A stretch of 64,000 bases of DNA from Alistipes sp. (GCA_017503575.1 JAFVSV010000053.1:31906-95905), one strand, 5' to 3'; counted from the stretch's first letter, positions 18,468 through 26,420 are shown. The notes: a model not told the origin generated them from the letters alone. Program-made: numbers and translations.

Positions 18468-19862
18468 ATGAAAAAACTATTTAGCATATTTGCTCTATTC
18501 TCGCTCGCCGCAGGCTTTGTGGCGTGCGAGAACACAGAGCAGCCCACACCTGGCGGTGGCGACGACAAGGAGTACACCATCGAGCTTACAGCAGATAAGA
18601 CAGAGATCGTTGCCAATGGCTCTGATACTGTGACCTTCACCGTTAAGGTGGATGGCGTGGAGACCACGGAGGGGGTTATGATCATCTGCCTCAACGACAA
18701 CTCAGTACTTACTGACAATACTTTCAAGACAGCGACCTTTGGCGAGTATAGCTTCAAGGCTTCGTATAAGAACTTCTCTTCGGATGCTGTGAATATCACC
18801 GCCACCGAGCCTGAAAAGGTTGTCGAGCTCACGGCTGACAAGAGCGAGATTGTTGCCGACACCCGTGATACCGTAACCTTCACCGTGACAGTTGATGGCG
18901 TTGATATGACAACAGAGTGTACTATCACTAACCTCAACTACGAGACCGCTATCGAGGGTAACACCTTTACTTCGGATGTCAATGGCGAGTTCCGCTTTGT
19001 GGCTACATACGACAAGTGGTCGTCGAACGAAGTTACAATCACCGCTACCATTCCCGAGGCACCTGTGCAGAAGAGCCTCAAGATTAAGTCTGACGTAAAT
19101 CGAATCAAGGCAGACGGTATTGAGAAGGCTACATTTACGGTAATCTATGGCGAGGATGATGTAACAGCTGATGCCGAGATATACTGCACTAACCACGAGG
19201 GCGTAACCGTCGAGGGCAACACCTTCTCAAGTACGACTGTTGGTTCATACTCGTTCCGCGCACGCTACGATGGTCAGACCACAGGCACTTCCGTAAGCAT
19301 TGATGCGTATGACCCTGAGTTGGCTGGCAAATATGAGATTGGTGCTATCTACGAGGTAAATGGTGTTAAGGGTGTTATCTTCGCCATTAAGTCGGACAAC
19401 AAGGGTGATACATACTGCTATATCTTCTCTTTGGATGAGGAGGACTTGCAGTGGTCAACGAAGTACGAGTGGTGTAACTGCATGTCGCAGCGTGGTGACT
19501 ACAACTCGAGCGACCCATTCAACTACTTTGGCATGAACATCGACGACTACCCAGCGTTCAAGTGGTGTAAGGAGCATGGTGAGGGCTGGTTCCTACCATC
19601 ATCTACCGAGATGCACTGGATGTGGGATATGCTCACCGAGGGTGAGCGTGACTTCAATGCTCCAAGTGTAGCAAAGTACAACACATTTATCGTGGAGAAT
19701 GGTGGCGAGCCATTCTGCGAGACCTACTACTGGTCATCGAACGAGACATCGGAAGATTTGGTGGAGGTTATCGCCTTCATGGACGATAGCGTCGTATGTC
19801 TCGATCCCAAGAAGGATAACAAATACACTGCACGCGCTGCATACCGCTTCAAGGTGGAGTAA
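18468..19862 (+). CDS. Ig-like repeat lipoprotein with C-terminal DUF1566-like domain
   Basis: This is a 464-residue lipoprotein (MKKLFSIFALFSLAAGFVAC, then ENTEQP). Three Ig-like bacterial repeats of about 85-90 residues follow, each with the pattern L-TADKTEIVA-GSDTVTFTV (repeats near residues 35, 125 and 210). The last 175 residues (from GKYEIGAIYEVNGVKG) resemble the Fib-succ/DUF1566-like lectin-type fold, with GEGWFLPSSTEMHWMWD and YYWSSNE as its hallmarks. The domain order suggests a stalk carrying a recognition head at the surface. It is co-transcribed with the preceding lipoprotein gene and is followed by a strong terminator. Confidence 0.78.
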   Translation: MKKLFSIFALFSLAAGFVACENTEQPTPGGGDDKEYTIELTADKTEIVANGSDTVTFTVKVDGVETTEGVMIICLNDNSVLTDNTFKTATFGEYSFKASYKNFSSDAVNITATEPEKVVELTADKSEIVADTRDTVTFTVTVDGVDMTTECTITNLNYETAIEGNTFTSDVNGEFRFVATYDKWSSNEVTITATIPEAPVQKSLKIKSDVNRIKADGIEKATFTVIYGEDDVTADAEIYCTNHEGVTVEGNTFSSTTVGSYSFRARYDGQTTGTSVSIDAYDPELAGKYEIGAIYEVNGVKGVIFAIKSDNKGDTYCYIFSLDEEDLQWSTKYEWCNCMSQRGDYNSSDPFNYFGMNIDDYPAFKWCKEHGEGWFLPSSTEMHWMWDMLTEGERDFNAPSVAKYNTFIVENGGEPFCETYYWSSNETSEDLVEVIAFMDDSVVCLDPKKDNKYTARAAYRFKVE

Positions 19863-19881
19863 GGTGAGTAATTAGCAACTA

Positions 19882-19915
19882 AGGAGTGGAGAGCTGTCTT
19901 CACTCCTTTTTTTTG
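19882..19915 (+). terminator. Rho-independent terminator
   Basis: A stem of about 12 bp (19882-19893 with 19898-19909, one G-U, 4-nt loop) is followed by eight T. It ends the two-gene lipoprotein unit. Confidence 0.85.
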
Positions 19916-19962
19916 TAGTACTATTTCTAACTCCTAATTCCTCATTTATAATATATAAGTTA

Positions 19963-19970
19963 TATCTTTG
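19963..19970 (+). promoter_or_regulatory. -7 promoter box immediately before thiL
   Basis: TATCTTTG is only 4 nt before the thiL ATG at 19975. Since transcription in Bacteroidetes usually starts a few bases after this box, the mRNA may begin at or very near the start codon. Confidence 0.65.
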
Positions 19971-19974
19971 TGGC

Positions 19975-20910
19975 ATGAAAAAGTCTGAATTTTCGTTTAT
20001 AGGCGATATCGCCACGCTGTTTGGCACGCTACCCCACCACGGCTTCGAGCCTATTGGCGACGACTGCACCGTCGTAGATATGGGCGCGGATGCCCTTGTG
20101 ATGACTACCGACATGCTTGTCGAGGATGTACACTTCCTTCGCTCGGCATCTACGGCCGAGGAGGTGGGCATGAAGAGCCTTATGGTTAATATCTCGGACG
20201 TGGCAGCTATGGGCGCTACGCCAATCGCTACGCTACTGAGCCTCTCACTACCCGAGTCGGCACAGGGCGAGTGGAGCGAGGCCTTTATGCGTGGCTACTA
20301 CGAGGCGTGTAGCAAACATGGAGTGGCTCTTGTGGGTGGCGACACCACCGCCTCGCGCGACCGTATAACGATAAACGTGGTGGCCATAGGACGAGCACCC
20401 AAGGCAAATATCAAGCGTCGTTCAGCAGCTAAGGTGGACGACATCATAGCTGTTACGGGCAAGCTTGGCGTATCGTCTAAAGGATTGGTAGACATCATGT
20501 TTGGAGACCTTACGACCGAGGCAGCCGAGATACACCGCCGCGGCAATGCCCGCGTGGCGGAGGGAGCATGGCTCGGCACGCGGAGCGAGGTACACGCCAT
20601 GATGGATATATCGGATGGTATAGCCTCGGACATACGCCATATCATGGAGCTGTCGAATGTGGGTGCCGAGATTGAGTTAAACGACATACCTACCGACTAC
20701 GACATACGCTATGCCACAACAGGAGGCGAGGACTACGAGCTACTTCTCACCGTAGACCCCGCGAGCTTCGACACCATAGCCACAGCACTCGCCGAGGCTA
20801 CAGGCACGACGCTCACAGCCATAGGACGCATCACATCATCGCACGAGCTATGCTGGCTTCAGGATGGCGCACCCACGGATATCGACCTTCGGGGGTTCAC
20901 ACACTTTTAG
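19975..20910 (+). CDS. thiL: Thiamine-monophosphate kinase ThiL
   Basis: ThiL phosphorylates thiamine monophosphate to thiamine diphosphate with ATP, the last step of the pathway, in the cytoplasm. The protein has 311 residues, a normal length. Family motifs are clear: IGDDCTVVD near residue 28, TTDMLVEDVHF near 45, NISDVAAMGATPIA near 72, ALVGGDTTAS near 120, and the C-terminal TTGGEDYELLLTV. The N-terminus (MKKSEFSFIGDIA) aligns with the usual ThiL start, so the start codon is secure. No other thi genes and no TPP riboswitch elements are present around it. It is a single-gene unit between a terminator and the tRNA-Pro gap. Confidence 0.95.
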   Translation: MKKSEFSFIGDIATLFGTLPHHGFEPIGDDCTVVDMGADALVMTTDMLVEDVHFLRSASTAEEVGMKSLMVNISDVAAMGATPIATLLSLSLPESAQGEWSEAFMRGYYEACSKHGVALVGGDTTASRDRITINVVAIGRAPKANIKRRSAAKVDDIIAVTGKLGVSSKGLVDIMFGDLTTEAAEIHRRGNARVAEGAWLGTRSEVHAMMDISDGIASDIRHIMELSNVGAEIELNDIPTDYDIRYATTGGEDYELLLTVDPASFDTIATALAEATGTTLTAIGRITSSHELCWLQDGAPTDIDLRGFTHF

Positions 20911-21264
20911 CCACCACTACATCTAAATTACAAGATTGGTTACTCCAGTAGTCGGAATGTTGCAGGCGATGACTGCTAATTATTACCCTTTAGCCTTGCG
21001 GATGGCTTTTGTTTTGGCTATGGAAGAGCGCTTGCACTCTATCCTACAAGCCAAAACAAAAGTAGCGTAACTCTCGTTACGCTACCTGCTCAAATGGTCG
21101 GGATGACAAGATTGGCTACTTCGCATCCCAAGGGATGCTCCGTTTAACGCCCATCTTGGGCACTACCTTAATGGCGTGCACAAAGCTGAATAACCGAAGT
21201 CTCGCCAAGGCGATTAGCTTTTGTGCCATATAGCCATCGATGCGAGCATCAGGCTATATCACAC
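20911..21264. other. Hairpin-rich intergenic region next to tRNA-Pro
   Basis: No gene is visible here. The stretch is packed with perfect or near-perfect inverted repeats: 14-bp arms at 21006-21019 and 21049-21062, 10-bp arms at 21062-21071 and 21076-21085, 7-bp arms at 21123-21129 and 21132-21138, and nested arms at 21228-21235 with 21252-21259 plus 21239-21243 with 21246-21250. It also carries copies of the adjacent tRNA 3' end. This looks like decayed mobile DNA or a cluster of structured noncoding elements. Confidence 0.6.
21097..21113 (+). repeat. Direct copy of the tRNA-Pro 3' end (att-like)
   Basis: GTCGGGATGACAAGATT at 21097-21113 is identical to 21312-21328 inside and beside tRNA-Pro. 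On the minus strand this copy continues into CCA after the discriminator base, like a complete tRNA 3' end. A weaker third copy (ACAAGATTGG) begins at 20930. Such duplications typically mark integration sites. Confidence 0.55.
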
Positions 21265-21293
21265 AAAAAGACCCCAATCATTCGATTGAGGTC
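21265..21293 (-). terminator. Terminator of tRNA-Pro transcript
   Basis: Arms 21270-21278 and 21285-21293 pair over 9 bp with one G-U and a 6-nt loop. On the minus strand TTTTT follows (21265-21269), 20 nt past the tRNA. Confidence 0.75.
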
Positions 21294-21312
21294 CTTCGCT
21301 TTCTCAGCTTTG

Positions 21313-21387
21313 TCGGGATGACAAGATTCGAACTTGCGACAACACGCCCCCCAGACGTGTACTCTAACCGGGCTGAGCTACATCCCG
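21313..21387 (-). tRNA. tRNA-Pro (anticodon GGG)
   Basis: The minus strand folds into a full cloverleaf: acceptor CGGGATG with CATCCCG and discriminator A, position 8-9 TA, D stem GCTC/GAGT, anticodon stem CACGT/GCGTG with loop CTGGGGG (anticodon GGG, reads CCC), and T arm GCAAG-TTCGAAT-CTTGT. CCA is not encoded here. Confidence 0.95.
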
Positions 21388-21454
21388 AATTGGTTTTGTG
21401 GTGCAAAGATAATAATAAATTTCCAAAGTGTGCAACTAAAAACTAAAAAAAATA

Positions 21455-21462
21455 TAACTTTG
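21455..21462 (+). promoter_or_regulatory. -7 promoter box for the ABC importer genes
   Basis: TAACTTTG sits 4 nt before the ATG at 21467, the same tight spacing as seen at thiL, so the transcript may be leaderless. Confidence 0.55.
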
Positions 21463-21466
21463 TAAC

Positions 21467-23788
21467 ATGAAAAGCATGATAACCACCATATTATACACAA
21501 TAATGTTCTCATTGTGTGTATGTTGCGTGCCGCAAGAGAGCGGTTCAGTGGAGGATATCGTGCACAATTCTCACTCGTTATACACCCCAAAATACGCCTC
21601 TGGTTTTGACATCATCGTCGATGATAATGGCGTCAAAACGGTGCGTGTCATGCGCCCTTGGCAGGGCACCTTAACGGCGGCCGACGAGCAGTACTTGATG
21701 ATATTCCCGAATGCCGAGAGTGCCAATGGCTTCGAGGGTCAACATATCGTTGGCTCTGCCCAGCGCGTAGTCTGCATGTCGACAAGCCATATAGCCATGC
21801 TCGACATGTTAGGCGAGGTGGATGCCGTGGTGGGGGTCTCAGGCAAGCAGTATGTGATGAACGAGCATGTGGCGAGTGATGCCGCCATATTAGATGTGGG
21901 CTACGATGCCAACCTCGACTACGAGGCGCTACTGAGGCTCAAGCCCGACATAGTGTTGATGTATGGCGTGTCGGCGGAGAACAGTGCTGTGACGGCAAAG
22001 CTACGCGAGTTAGGTATCCCCTACCTATATCTGGGGGACTATGTCGAGGAGTCACCACTGGGTAAGGCCGAGTGGATGGTATGCGTTGCCGAGATTATGG
22101 GGTGCCGCGAGCGTGGCGTGCGTCTCTTTGAGGGCATCGAGAGACGATATAACGCTATCCGTGATGGTGTTGTCGCGGCTGACAACCCGCCAAAAGTTAT
22201 GTTCAACCTACCATATCAGGACGTATGGTATATGCCCTCGGACGATAGCTACATGGTGCGTCTTATTGAGGATGCTGGTGGCGAGTATATATACAGAGGT
22301 AGAAACATCACGGGTGGTTCCAAGGGCATTAGCCTCGAGGAGGCGCTCTCCTTGGTGTCGCGTGCCGATATATGGCTTAACGTGGGACAGTGCCGAACGA
22401 TGGATGAGGTATACGCCGCAGCGCCTCACTTCACAACAGCAGGCGTGGTGCAGCGTGGCGACATATATAACAACAACCGCCGCTCGAGCGCTGCTGGTGG
22501 TAGCGACTTCTGGGAGTCGGCCATCGTGCGCCCAGATGTAGTACTTGCCGACCTCGTGGGCATCATGGAGGGTAAGAGCGAGGGACTATACTACTACCAT
22601 CGCCTTGATGACACAACGGCTGTGACAACAGATAGAGCAATAGCTCCCATAGAGTATAGCGATACGAGCAACGGCAGAGCGACAACAACAGCCTCCCTTT
22701 GGGGCATTGTCCTTGTTGTCATCATGGCATTGTGGATGGTATATGGCGTGCGTGCCCTCTTCAATAGAGGTGCTACGCGCTATGGATGGCTCTTCGTGGC
22801 ACTTGCCATAGCATTGGTAGCATTGGCCGCTGGCGACCTGCTTATCGGTAGTAGTGCGATACCCCTTGGCGATGTGTGGGCAGCACTTGTGGGAGGCAAC
22901 ACCACCGCCGAATACTCACTAATTGTCAGCAAGTTGCGCCTACCCAAGGTTATCGTGGCCATAGTTGCCGGCATGGCCTTGGCGGCGAGTGGTCTACAGA
23001 TGCAGACACTCTTCCGTAACCCCTTGGCAGGACCTTATGTATTAGGCATCAATGCTGGTGCGAGCCTCGGTGTGGCGCTCTTCACCATGGCGCTACCTAT
23101 GCTCGGTGCAATGTCGGGAAGCTGGCTTGCAGACCTCGGCATCACGGCGATGGCGTGGATAGGTGCAGCGTCGATACTCCTGCTTATGATGGTCGTGTCG
23201 CGCAAGATACGCAACATAAATGTCATTCTCATCCTCGGCATGATGCTCGGCTCGGCGATATCCGCAGTTGTGGGCATCCTCCAATATGTCGGCACCGAGG
23301 AGTCGCTCAAGAGCTTTGTGGTGTGGACCATGGGCTCGCTATCGACAGTTACCGTGGACGACCTCCTTGTCTTGGTACCCGTGGTGATGAGTGGTTTGGT
23401 ACTCGCCATGGTTGCCACCAAGTCGCTAAATATGCTACTCCTCGGTGAGAGCTACGCGCGTACAGTGGGTCTCAACGTAGCACTTTCGCGAGGTATCATC
23501 TTCCTCTCGACGACGCTCCTCGCAGCCACTGTCACTGCCTATTGTGGTCCTATTGGCTTTATAGGCCTCGCCATGCCACACCTCGCACGCATGACCTTCC
23601 GTACTGCCGACCACCATATACTTATGCCAGCGTCAATGCTCTGGGGTGCTGTATCCATGTTGCTATGCTGCATCGTCTGCGACATTGTGGCGCGCAATGG
23701 CATGATGCTCCCCGTGAACACCATAACCTCGCTGTTAGGCATACCTATAATCATAGTTGTAATATTCCGTAACCGTAACCGCCAATGA
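21467..23788 (+). CDS. Fused substrate-binding protein and FecCD/BtuC-type permease
   Basis: This is a 773-residue fusion of two ABC-importer subunits normally made separately. Residues 1-20 are a lipoprotein-like signal (FSLCVCC). About 95-385 form a TroA/BtuF-type binding protein (QRVVCMSTSHIAMLDML; LRLKPDIVLMYG; FWESAIVRPDVVLADL). Residues about 410-430 are an extra membrane helix (SLWGIVLVVIMALWMVYG), and about 440-773 are a complete permease (LPKVIVAIVAGMALAASG; NPLAGPYVLGINAGASLGVA; GPIGFIGLAMPHLAR). The extra helix returns the chain from periplasm to cytoplasm so the permease keeps its N-in topology. The substrate could be cobalamin, haem or an iron chelate; sequence alone does not decide. 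The stop overlaps the ATPase start by 4 nt. Confidence 0.9.
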   Translation: MKSMITTILYTIMFSLCVCCVPQESGSVEDIVHNSHSLYTPKYASGFDIIVDDNGVKTVRVMRPWQGTLTAADEQYLMIFPNAESANGFEGQHIVGSAQRVVCMSTSHIAMLDMLGEVDAVVGVSGKQYVMNEHVASDAAILDVGYDANLDYEALLRLKPDIVLMYGVSAENSAVTAKLRELGIPYLYLGDYVEESPLGKAEWMVCVAEIMGCRERGVRLFEGIERRYNAIRDGVVAADNPPKVMFNLPYQDVWYMPSDDSYMVRLIEDAGGEYIYRGRNITGGSKGISLEEALSLVSRADIWLNVGQCRTMDEVYAAAPHFTTAGVVQRGDIYNNNRRSSAAGGSDFWESAIVRPDVVLADLVGIMEGKSEGLYYYHRLDDTTAVTTDRAIAPIEYSDTSNGRATTTASLWGIVLVVIMALWMVYGVRALFNRGATRYGWLFVALAIALVALAAGDLLIGSSAIPLGDVWAALVGGNTTAEYSLIVSKLRLPKVIVAIVAGMALAASGLQMQTLFRNPLAGPYVLGINAGASLGVALFTMALPMLGAMSGSWLADLGITAMAWIGAASILLLMMVVSRKIRNINVILILGMMLGSAISAVVGILQYVGTEESLKSFVVWTMGSLSTVTVDDLLVLVPVVMSGLVLAMVATKSLNMLLLGESYARTVGLNVALSRGIIFLSTTLLAATVTAYCGPIGFIGLAMPHLARMTFRTADHHILMPASMLWGAVSMLLCCIVCDIVARNGMMLPVNTITSLLGIPIIIVVIFRNRNRQ

Positions 23789-24543
23789 TAGAGCTCAATA
23801 ACATATCCCTCGGCTATGGTCGTCGCACGCTTATCGAGGGTGCCACGACGAGCTTCAAGTGTGGCACGATGGTAGCACTCCTCGGTCGCAATGGTACGGG
23901 TAAGAGCACGTTGCTACGAGCCATGGCAGCCCTTGGCGATGTGCAGCAGGGCGAGATACTCATCGGTGGCGAGCCCATAACTGAGATATCGCGTGCCGCA
24001 CTATCTCGTTTTGTAGCCTTTGTTACAACGGAGCGAATTGATGTCGAGGCACTTACGGCATACGACCTTGTTGCCATAGGCCGCTCACCATATACCAATT
24101 GGATGGGGCGCCTCGCTGATGAAGACAGGGCAGCGATAGAGCGTGCCATGCAGATAGCTGGTATTGCTGATATGGCGGAGCGCCGAGTGGATACGATGTC
24201 CGATGGTGAGTGCCAGAGGGTAATGATAGCACGCGCCTTGGCACAGGATACGCGGGTAATACTCCTCGATGAGCCCACAGCCTTTCTCGACCTGCCCAAC
24301 CGCTACGAGCTCTGCACATTGCTCGCACGCTTGGCGCACGACGAGGGTAAGTGCGTGATATTCTCGACACACGAACTCGACATAGCGCTATCACTCGCCG
24401 ACAGCATAGCCCTCGTAGATACCCCACGCTTAGTACATCTGCCCACATCGGAGATGATAGCTTCGGGAAATATCGAGCGTCTGTTTGATAGCGACTATGT
24501 GTCGTTTGATGCTGAAACACAGTCTATTCGCCTTAGGCGATAG
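23785..24543 (+). CDS. ABC transporter ATPase (FecE/BtuD type)
   Basis: This is a 252-residue ATPase that drives the fused importer encoded just upstream. The start overlaps the previous stop as ATGA, so translation is coupled. Walker A is LLGRNGTGKSTLL near residue 32, the signature is MSDGECQRVMIARAL near 138 (D for the second position G, as often in Bacteroidetes homologues), Walker B is VILLDEPTAFLDLP near 158, and the switch His is in IFSTHELDIAL. No TonB-dependent receptor gene lies nearby, so the outer-membrane step is encoded elsewhere. Confidence 0.93.
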   Translation: MIELNNISLGYGRRTLIEGATTSFKCGTMVALLGRNGTGKSTLLRAMAALGDVQQGEILIGGEPITEISRAALSRFVAFVTTERIDVEALTAYDLVAIGRSPYTNWMGRLADEDRAAIERAMQIAGIADMAERRVDTMSDGECQRVMIARALAQDTRVILLDEPTAFLDLPNRYELCTLLARLAHDEGKCVIFSTHELDIALSLADSIALVDTPRLVHLPTSEMIASGNIERLFDSDYVSFDAETQSIRLRR

Positions 24544-24594
24544 GGGGATAAAGTGAAGATAAGCAGGGTACAAATTATAATTTTTTGTTAAAGA

Positions 24595-24626
24595 TTTTGC
24601 CAAATAGAAAATTTTGCGTACCTTCG
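24595..24626 (+). promoter_or_regulatory. Promoter of tRNA-Glu and probably rpsT
   Basis: TTTG at 24595-24598 and TACCTTCG at 24619-24626 (one mismatch to TAnnTTTG) are 20 nt apart. Transcription would start about 40 nt before the tRNA. Confidence 0.65.
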
Positions 24627-24667
24627 CACCGCTAAATTGCTCTTTATAGTGTGGGCATTAGTGGATT

Positions 24668-24739
24668 GGCCCGTTCGTCTATCGGTTAGGACGCAAGATT
24701 TTCATTCTTGAAAGAGGAGTTCGACTCTCCTACGGGCTG
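24668..24739 (+). tRNA. tRNA-Glu (anticodon TTC)
   Basis: The cloverleaf has acceptor GGCCCGT/ACGGGCT with discriminator G, anticodon stem CAAGA/TCTTG around TTTTCAT (anticodon TTC), and T arm GAGGAGTTCGACTCTCC. CCA is not encoded. There is no terminator between it and rpsT. Confidence 0.95.
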
Positions 24740-24905
24740 CACTTGGCGCGTTACACCTTGTGTGTGGTGCGTGCGGTTAACAGCAATTTTAGGAGCGGGC
24801 AATGCCTATCCGAAGGCGACTACGGTCGTGACAGGTCGTCCACAGGCCTCAATGGGTGGAATAAATTTTTGCATTAACTAAAAAGTAAAATAAAAGATTA
24901 AAACT
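24740..24905 (+). promoter_or_regulatory. Long GC-rich leader of rpsT
   Basis: This 166-nt stretch joins tRNA-Glu to rpsT. It has no TAnnTTTG box. It contains several short complementary arms (GCC/GGC around 24805, CGAC/GTCG around 24818, GAC/GTC around 24830) in a GC-rich core at about 24790-24860, followed by an AT-rich ribosome-entry region. It may be a structured leader for S20 autoregulation; this is an inference. Confidence 0.4.
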
Positions 24906-25157
24906 ATGGCAAACCACAAGTCATCAAAGAAGAGAATCCGCCAGACCGTAACAAAGCGTGCTCACAACCGTCTTTATCACAAGACTGCTCGTAACGCTGT
25001 CAAGGCTTTGCGTAACACAACAGAGCGTAGCGCAGCTGAGGCTCTTTTGCCAAAGGTAAGCGCAATGTTGGATAAGCTTGCAAAGACAAACATTATCCAC
25101 AAGAACAAGGCTGCTAACCTTAAGAGCTCTCTCGCATTGCACGTTAACGCATTGTAA
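24906..25157 (+). CDS. rpsT: 30S ribosomal protein S20
   Basis: S20 is a small basic protein that binds 16S rRNA early in 30S assembly. The 83-residue sequence has the family start [20 protein letters not shown] and the helical, Lys/Arg-rich body ([21 protein letters not shown]). The codon choice is visibly different from neighbouring genes (many GCT, CGT and AAG), as expected for high expression. It appears to be co-transcribed with the upstream tRNA-Glu and is followed by a strong terminator. Confidence 0.97.
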   Translation: MANHKSSKKRIRQTVTKRAHNRLYHKTARNAVKALRNTTERSAAEALLPKVSAMLDKLAKTNIIHKNKAANLKSSLALHVNAL

Positions 25158-25198
25158 TTTACGGTGATAGCGGCGCTACTATGGCGCTTAAGTCTAAA

Positions 25199-25235
25199 GC
25201 CCGAATGGAACACTTGATTTCCATTCGGGTTTTTC
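25199..25235 (+). terminator. Rho-independent terminator of rpsT
   Basis: Arms 25200-25210 and 25219-25229 pair perfectly over 11 bp with an 8-nt loop and are followed by TTTTT. Confidence 0.88.
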
Positions 25236-25267
25236 TCTACTCCGCATACTACCCTTGTCCGTAACAA

Positions 25268-25296
25268 CAAAAGGGCGTTGCCATAGACAACGCCCC
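25268..25296 (-). terminator. Terminator of the PepSY-like gene pair
   Basis: GGGCGTTG at 25273-25280 pairs with CAACGCCC at 25288-25295. The minus strand continues TTTTGTTGTT, so it ends the genes that finish at 25323. Confidence 0.75.
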
Positions 25297-25322
25297 TACT
25301 CATCTTTCTCCTCTCGGCACTA

Positions 25323-25817
25323 CTAATCGAGATAGTAGTAGATATTATCGTAGTTCTCAACATCTACCGCAGTGCGCAGAAGCGTACCATCCTCGGCATA
25401 GTCGAGATAGACATCCGTAAGGTAGCCATTGACAACGATAGTAGCCTCGATAAAGTATATCGTTGATAGGTTGTTACGCTCCACACGGCTAACGTCGTCA
25501 ATAGGTGTCTGTGCACCGTAAGCATTCTCGAACGAAGTTTGTACAGCTTCGGGGAGCATGCTATATGGAATCTTAAACTCGGTCATCACCCAATTGCCAG
25601 ACTTCTTCTTGTACCAAGCATCGCAATCATCCGACACACCAGGGAGCTTAAACTCACATACGGCATACCCTCTACGGCGCTCCCACTCAATATCATAGGC
25701 ATTTGGGTACTGGGCCTTAAATGCCGAGCGGGTAGACTGTGGCGCATTATAATTGTCGTCACAACCTACCGCAAACACCGCAACGACAGCCACCAAGGCA
25801 AACATAATCTTTCTCAT
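25323..25817 (-). CDS. PepSY-like (DUF2874) lipoprotein
   Basis: This is a 164-residue lipoprotein with signal MRKIMFALVAVVAVFAVGC followed by DDNYNAP. The mature part carries the PepSY-like, beta-lactamase-inhibitor-like pattern common in Bacteroidetes: AFKAQYPNAYDIEWERRRGYAVCEF in a first unit and an internal repeat from about residue 88 (VQTSFENAYG ... YLDYAEDGTLL). Family members are small periplasmic or surface proteins without a settled role. It is 21 nt downstream of a second PepSY-like gene, so the two form a pair with a shared terminator. Confidence 0.8.
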   Translation of the reverse strand: MRKIMFALVAVVAVFAVGCDDNYNAPQSTRSAFKAQYPNAYDIEWERRRGYAVCEFKLPGVSDDCDAWYKKKSGNWVMTEFKIPYSMLPEAVQTSFENAYGAQTPIDDVSRVERNNLSTIYFIEATIVVNGYLTDVYLDYAEDGTLLRTAVDVENYDNIYYYLD

Positions 25818-25838
25818 AGTTCATTCACATTTAATTAG

Positions 25839-26294
25839 TTAATCATCAATTTCTACAAGGCGGAAGGCTGTATCGAACTCCAACTCGAGACCCTGCGACA
25901 GCTTCACGTCCCAGCCACCACGATCGCGATTTATCTCAACGATATCGCTACCTGCGTAGTGCTCATCGACATACAAGCGTAGCTCCTTGGGAACAATAGC
26001 CGCGGGCACCGCCGAGCGTCCTGCATCGATATCGCGCCACTCGCCATCGCCGTTAAACTCAATCTTTGTGCCATCGCTGAGCACAACCTCATATTCGGTC
26101 GACATAACATCTCTATCCATAGTCACATAACCAACCTCAATACCATCATAGTAGCTCTTCACGAACTCCTGCGCCTTTGCAGGTAACTCCTGATAGTTGA
26201 TAGGCTGGTCATCACGCAAATGATAAGCTGTGGCTGCCACAGCCATACCCACTGTTGCAATACCAAGAGCCGCAATCATAATCATTTTTTTCAT
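25839..26294 (-). CDS. PepSY-like (DUF2874) periplasmic protein
   Basis: This is a 151-residue exported protein (MKKMIMIAALGIATVGMAVAATA, no lipobox). Two PepSY-like units are visible: LPAKAQEFVKSYYDGIEVGYVTMD ... YEVVLSDGTKIEFNGDGEW, and VPKELRLYVDEHYAGSDIVEI ... WDVKLSQGLELEFD. Compared with its neighbour it is not lipidated, so one partner would be soluble and the other anchored. The promoter box at 26413-26420 leaves a leader of about 110 nt. Confidence 0.8.
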   Translation of the reverse strand: MKKMIMIAALGIATVGMAVAATAYHLRDDQPINYQELPAKAQEFVKSYYDGIEVGYVTMDRDVMSTEYEVVLSDGTKIEFNGDGEWRDIDAGRSAVPAAIVPKELRLYVDEHYAGSDIVEINRDRGGWDVKLSQGLELEFDTAFRLVEIDD

Positions 26295-26412
26295 AGCTCA
26301 CTAAAATTAAATTTATATATTCATTTTCGCATAGCAGTGTACGGGTTAGGAGATTACAAAAATCGTACTTATCTCAAATCGTTATACCTCCATTTTCCGT
26401 TCTGCCTCGGGG

Positions 26413-26420
26413 CAAATATA
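26413..26420 (-). promoter_or_regulatory. -7 promoter box for the PepSY-like pair
   Basis: The minus strand reads TATATTTG, matching TAnnTTTG, about 119 nt before the ATG at 26294. No clear -33 TTG is seen. Confidence 0.5.

Noticed and set aside
19863-19975. TPP riboswitch ahead of thiL
   Set aside because: The promoter box is 4 nt from the ATG, so there is no leader, and no thi-box sequence is seen upstream.
20911-21312. Intact integrated element or transposon
   Set aside because: Only about 400 nt, no coding frame for an integrase or transposase; only att-like copies and hairpins remain.
21467-23788. Frameshift or missed stop joining two genes
   Set aside because: The frame is continuous, and the extra helix between the domains is exactly what a working fusion would need.
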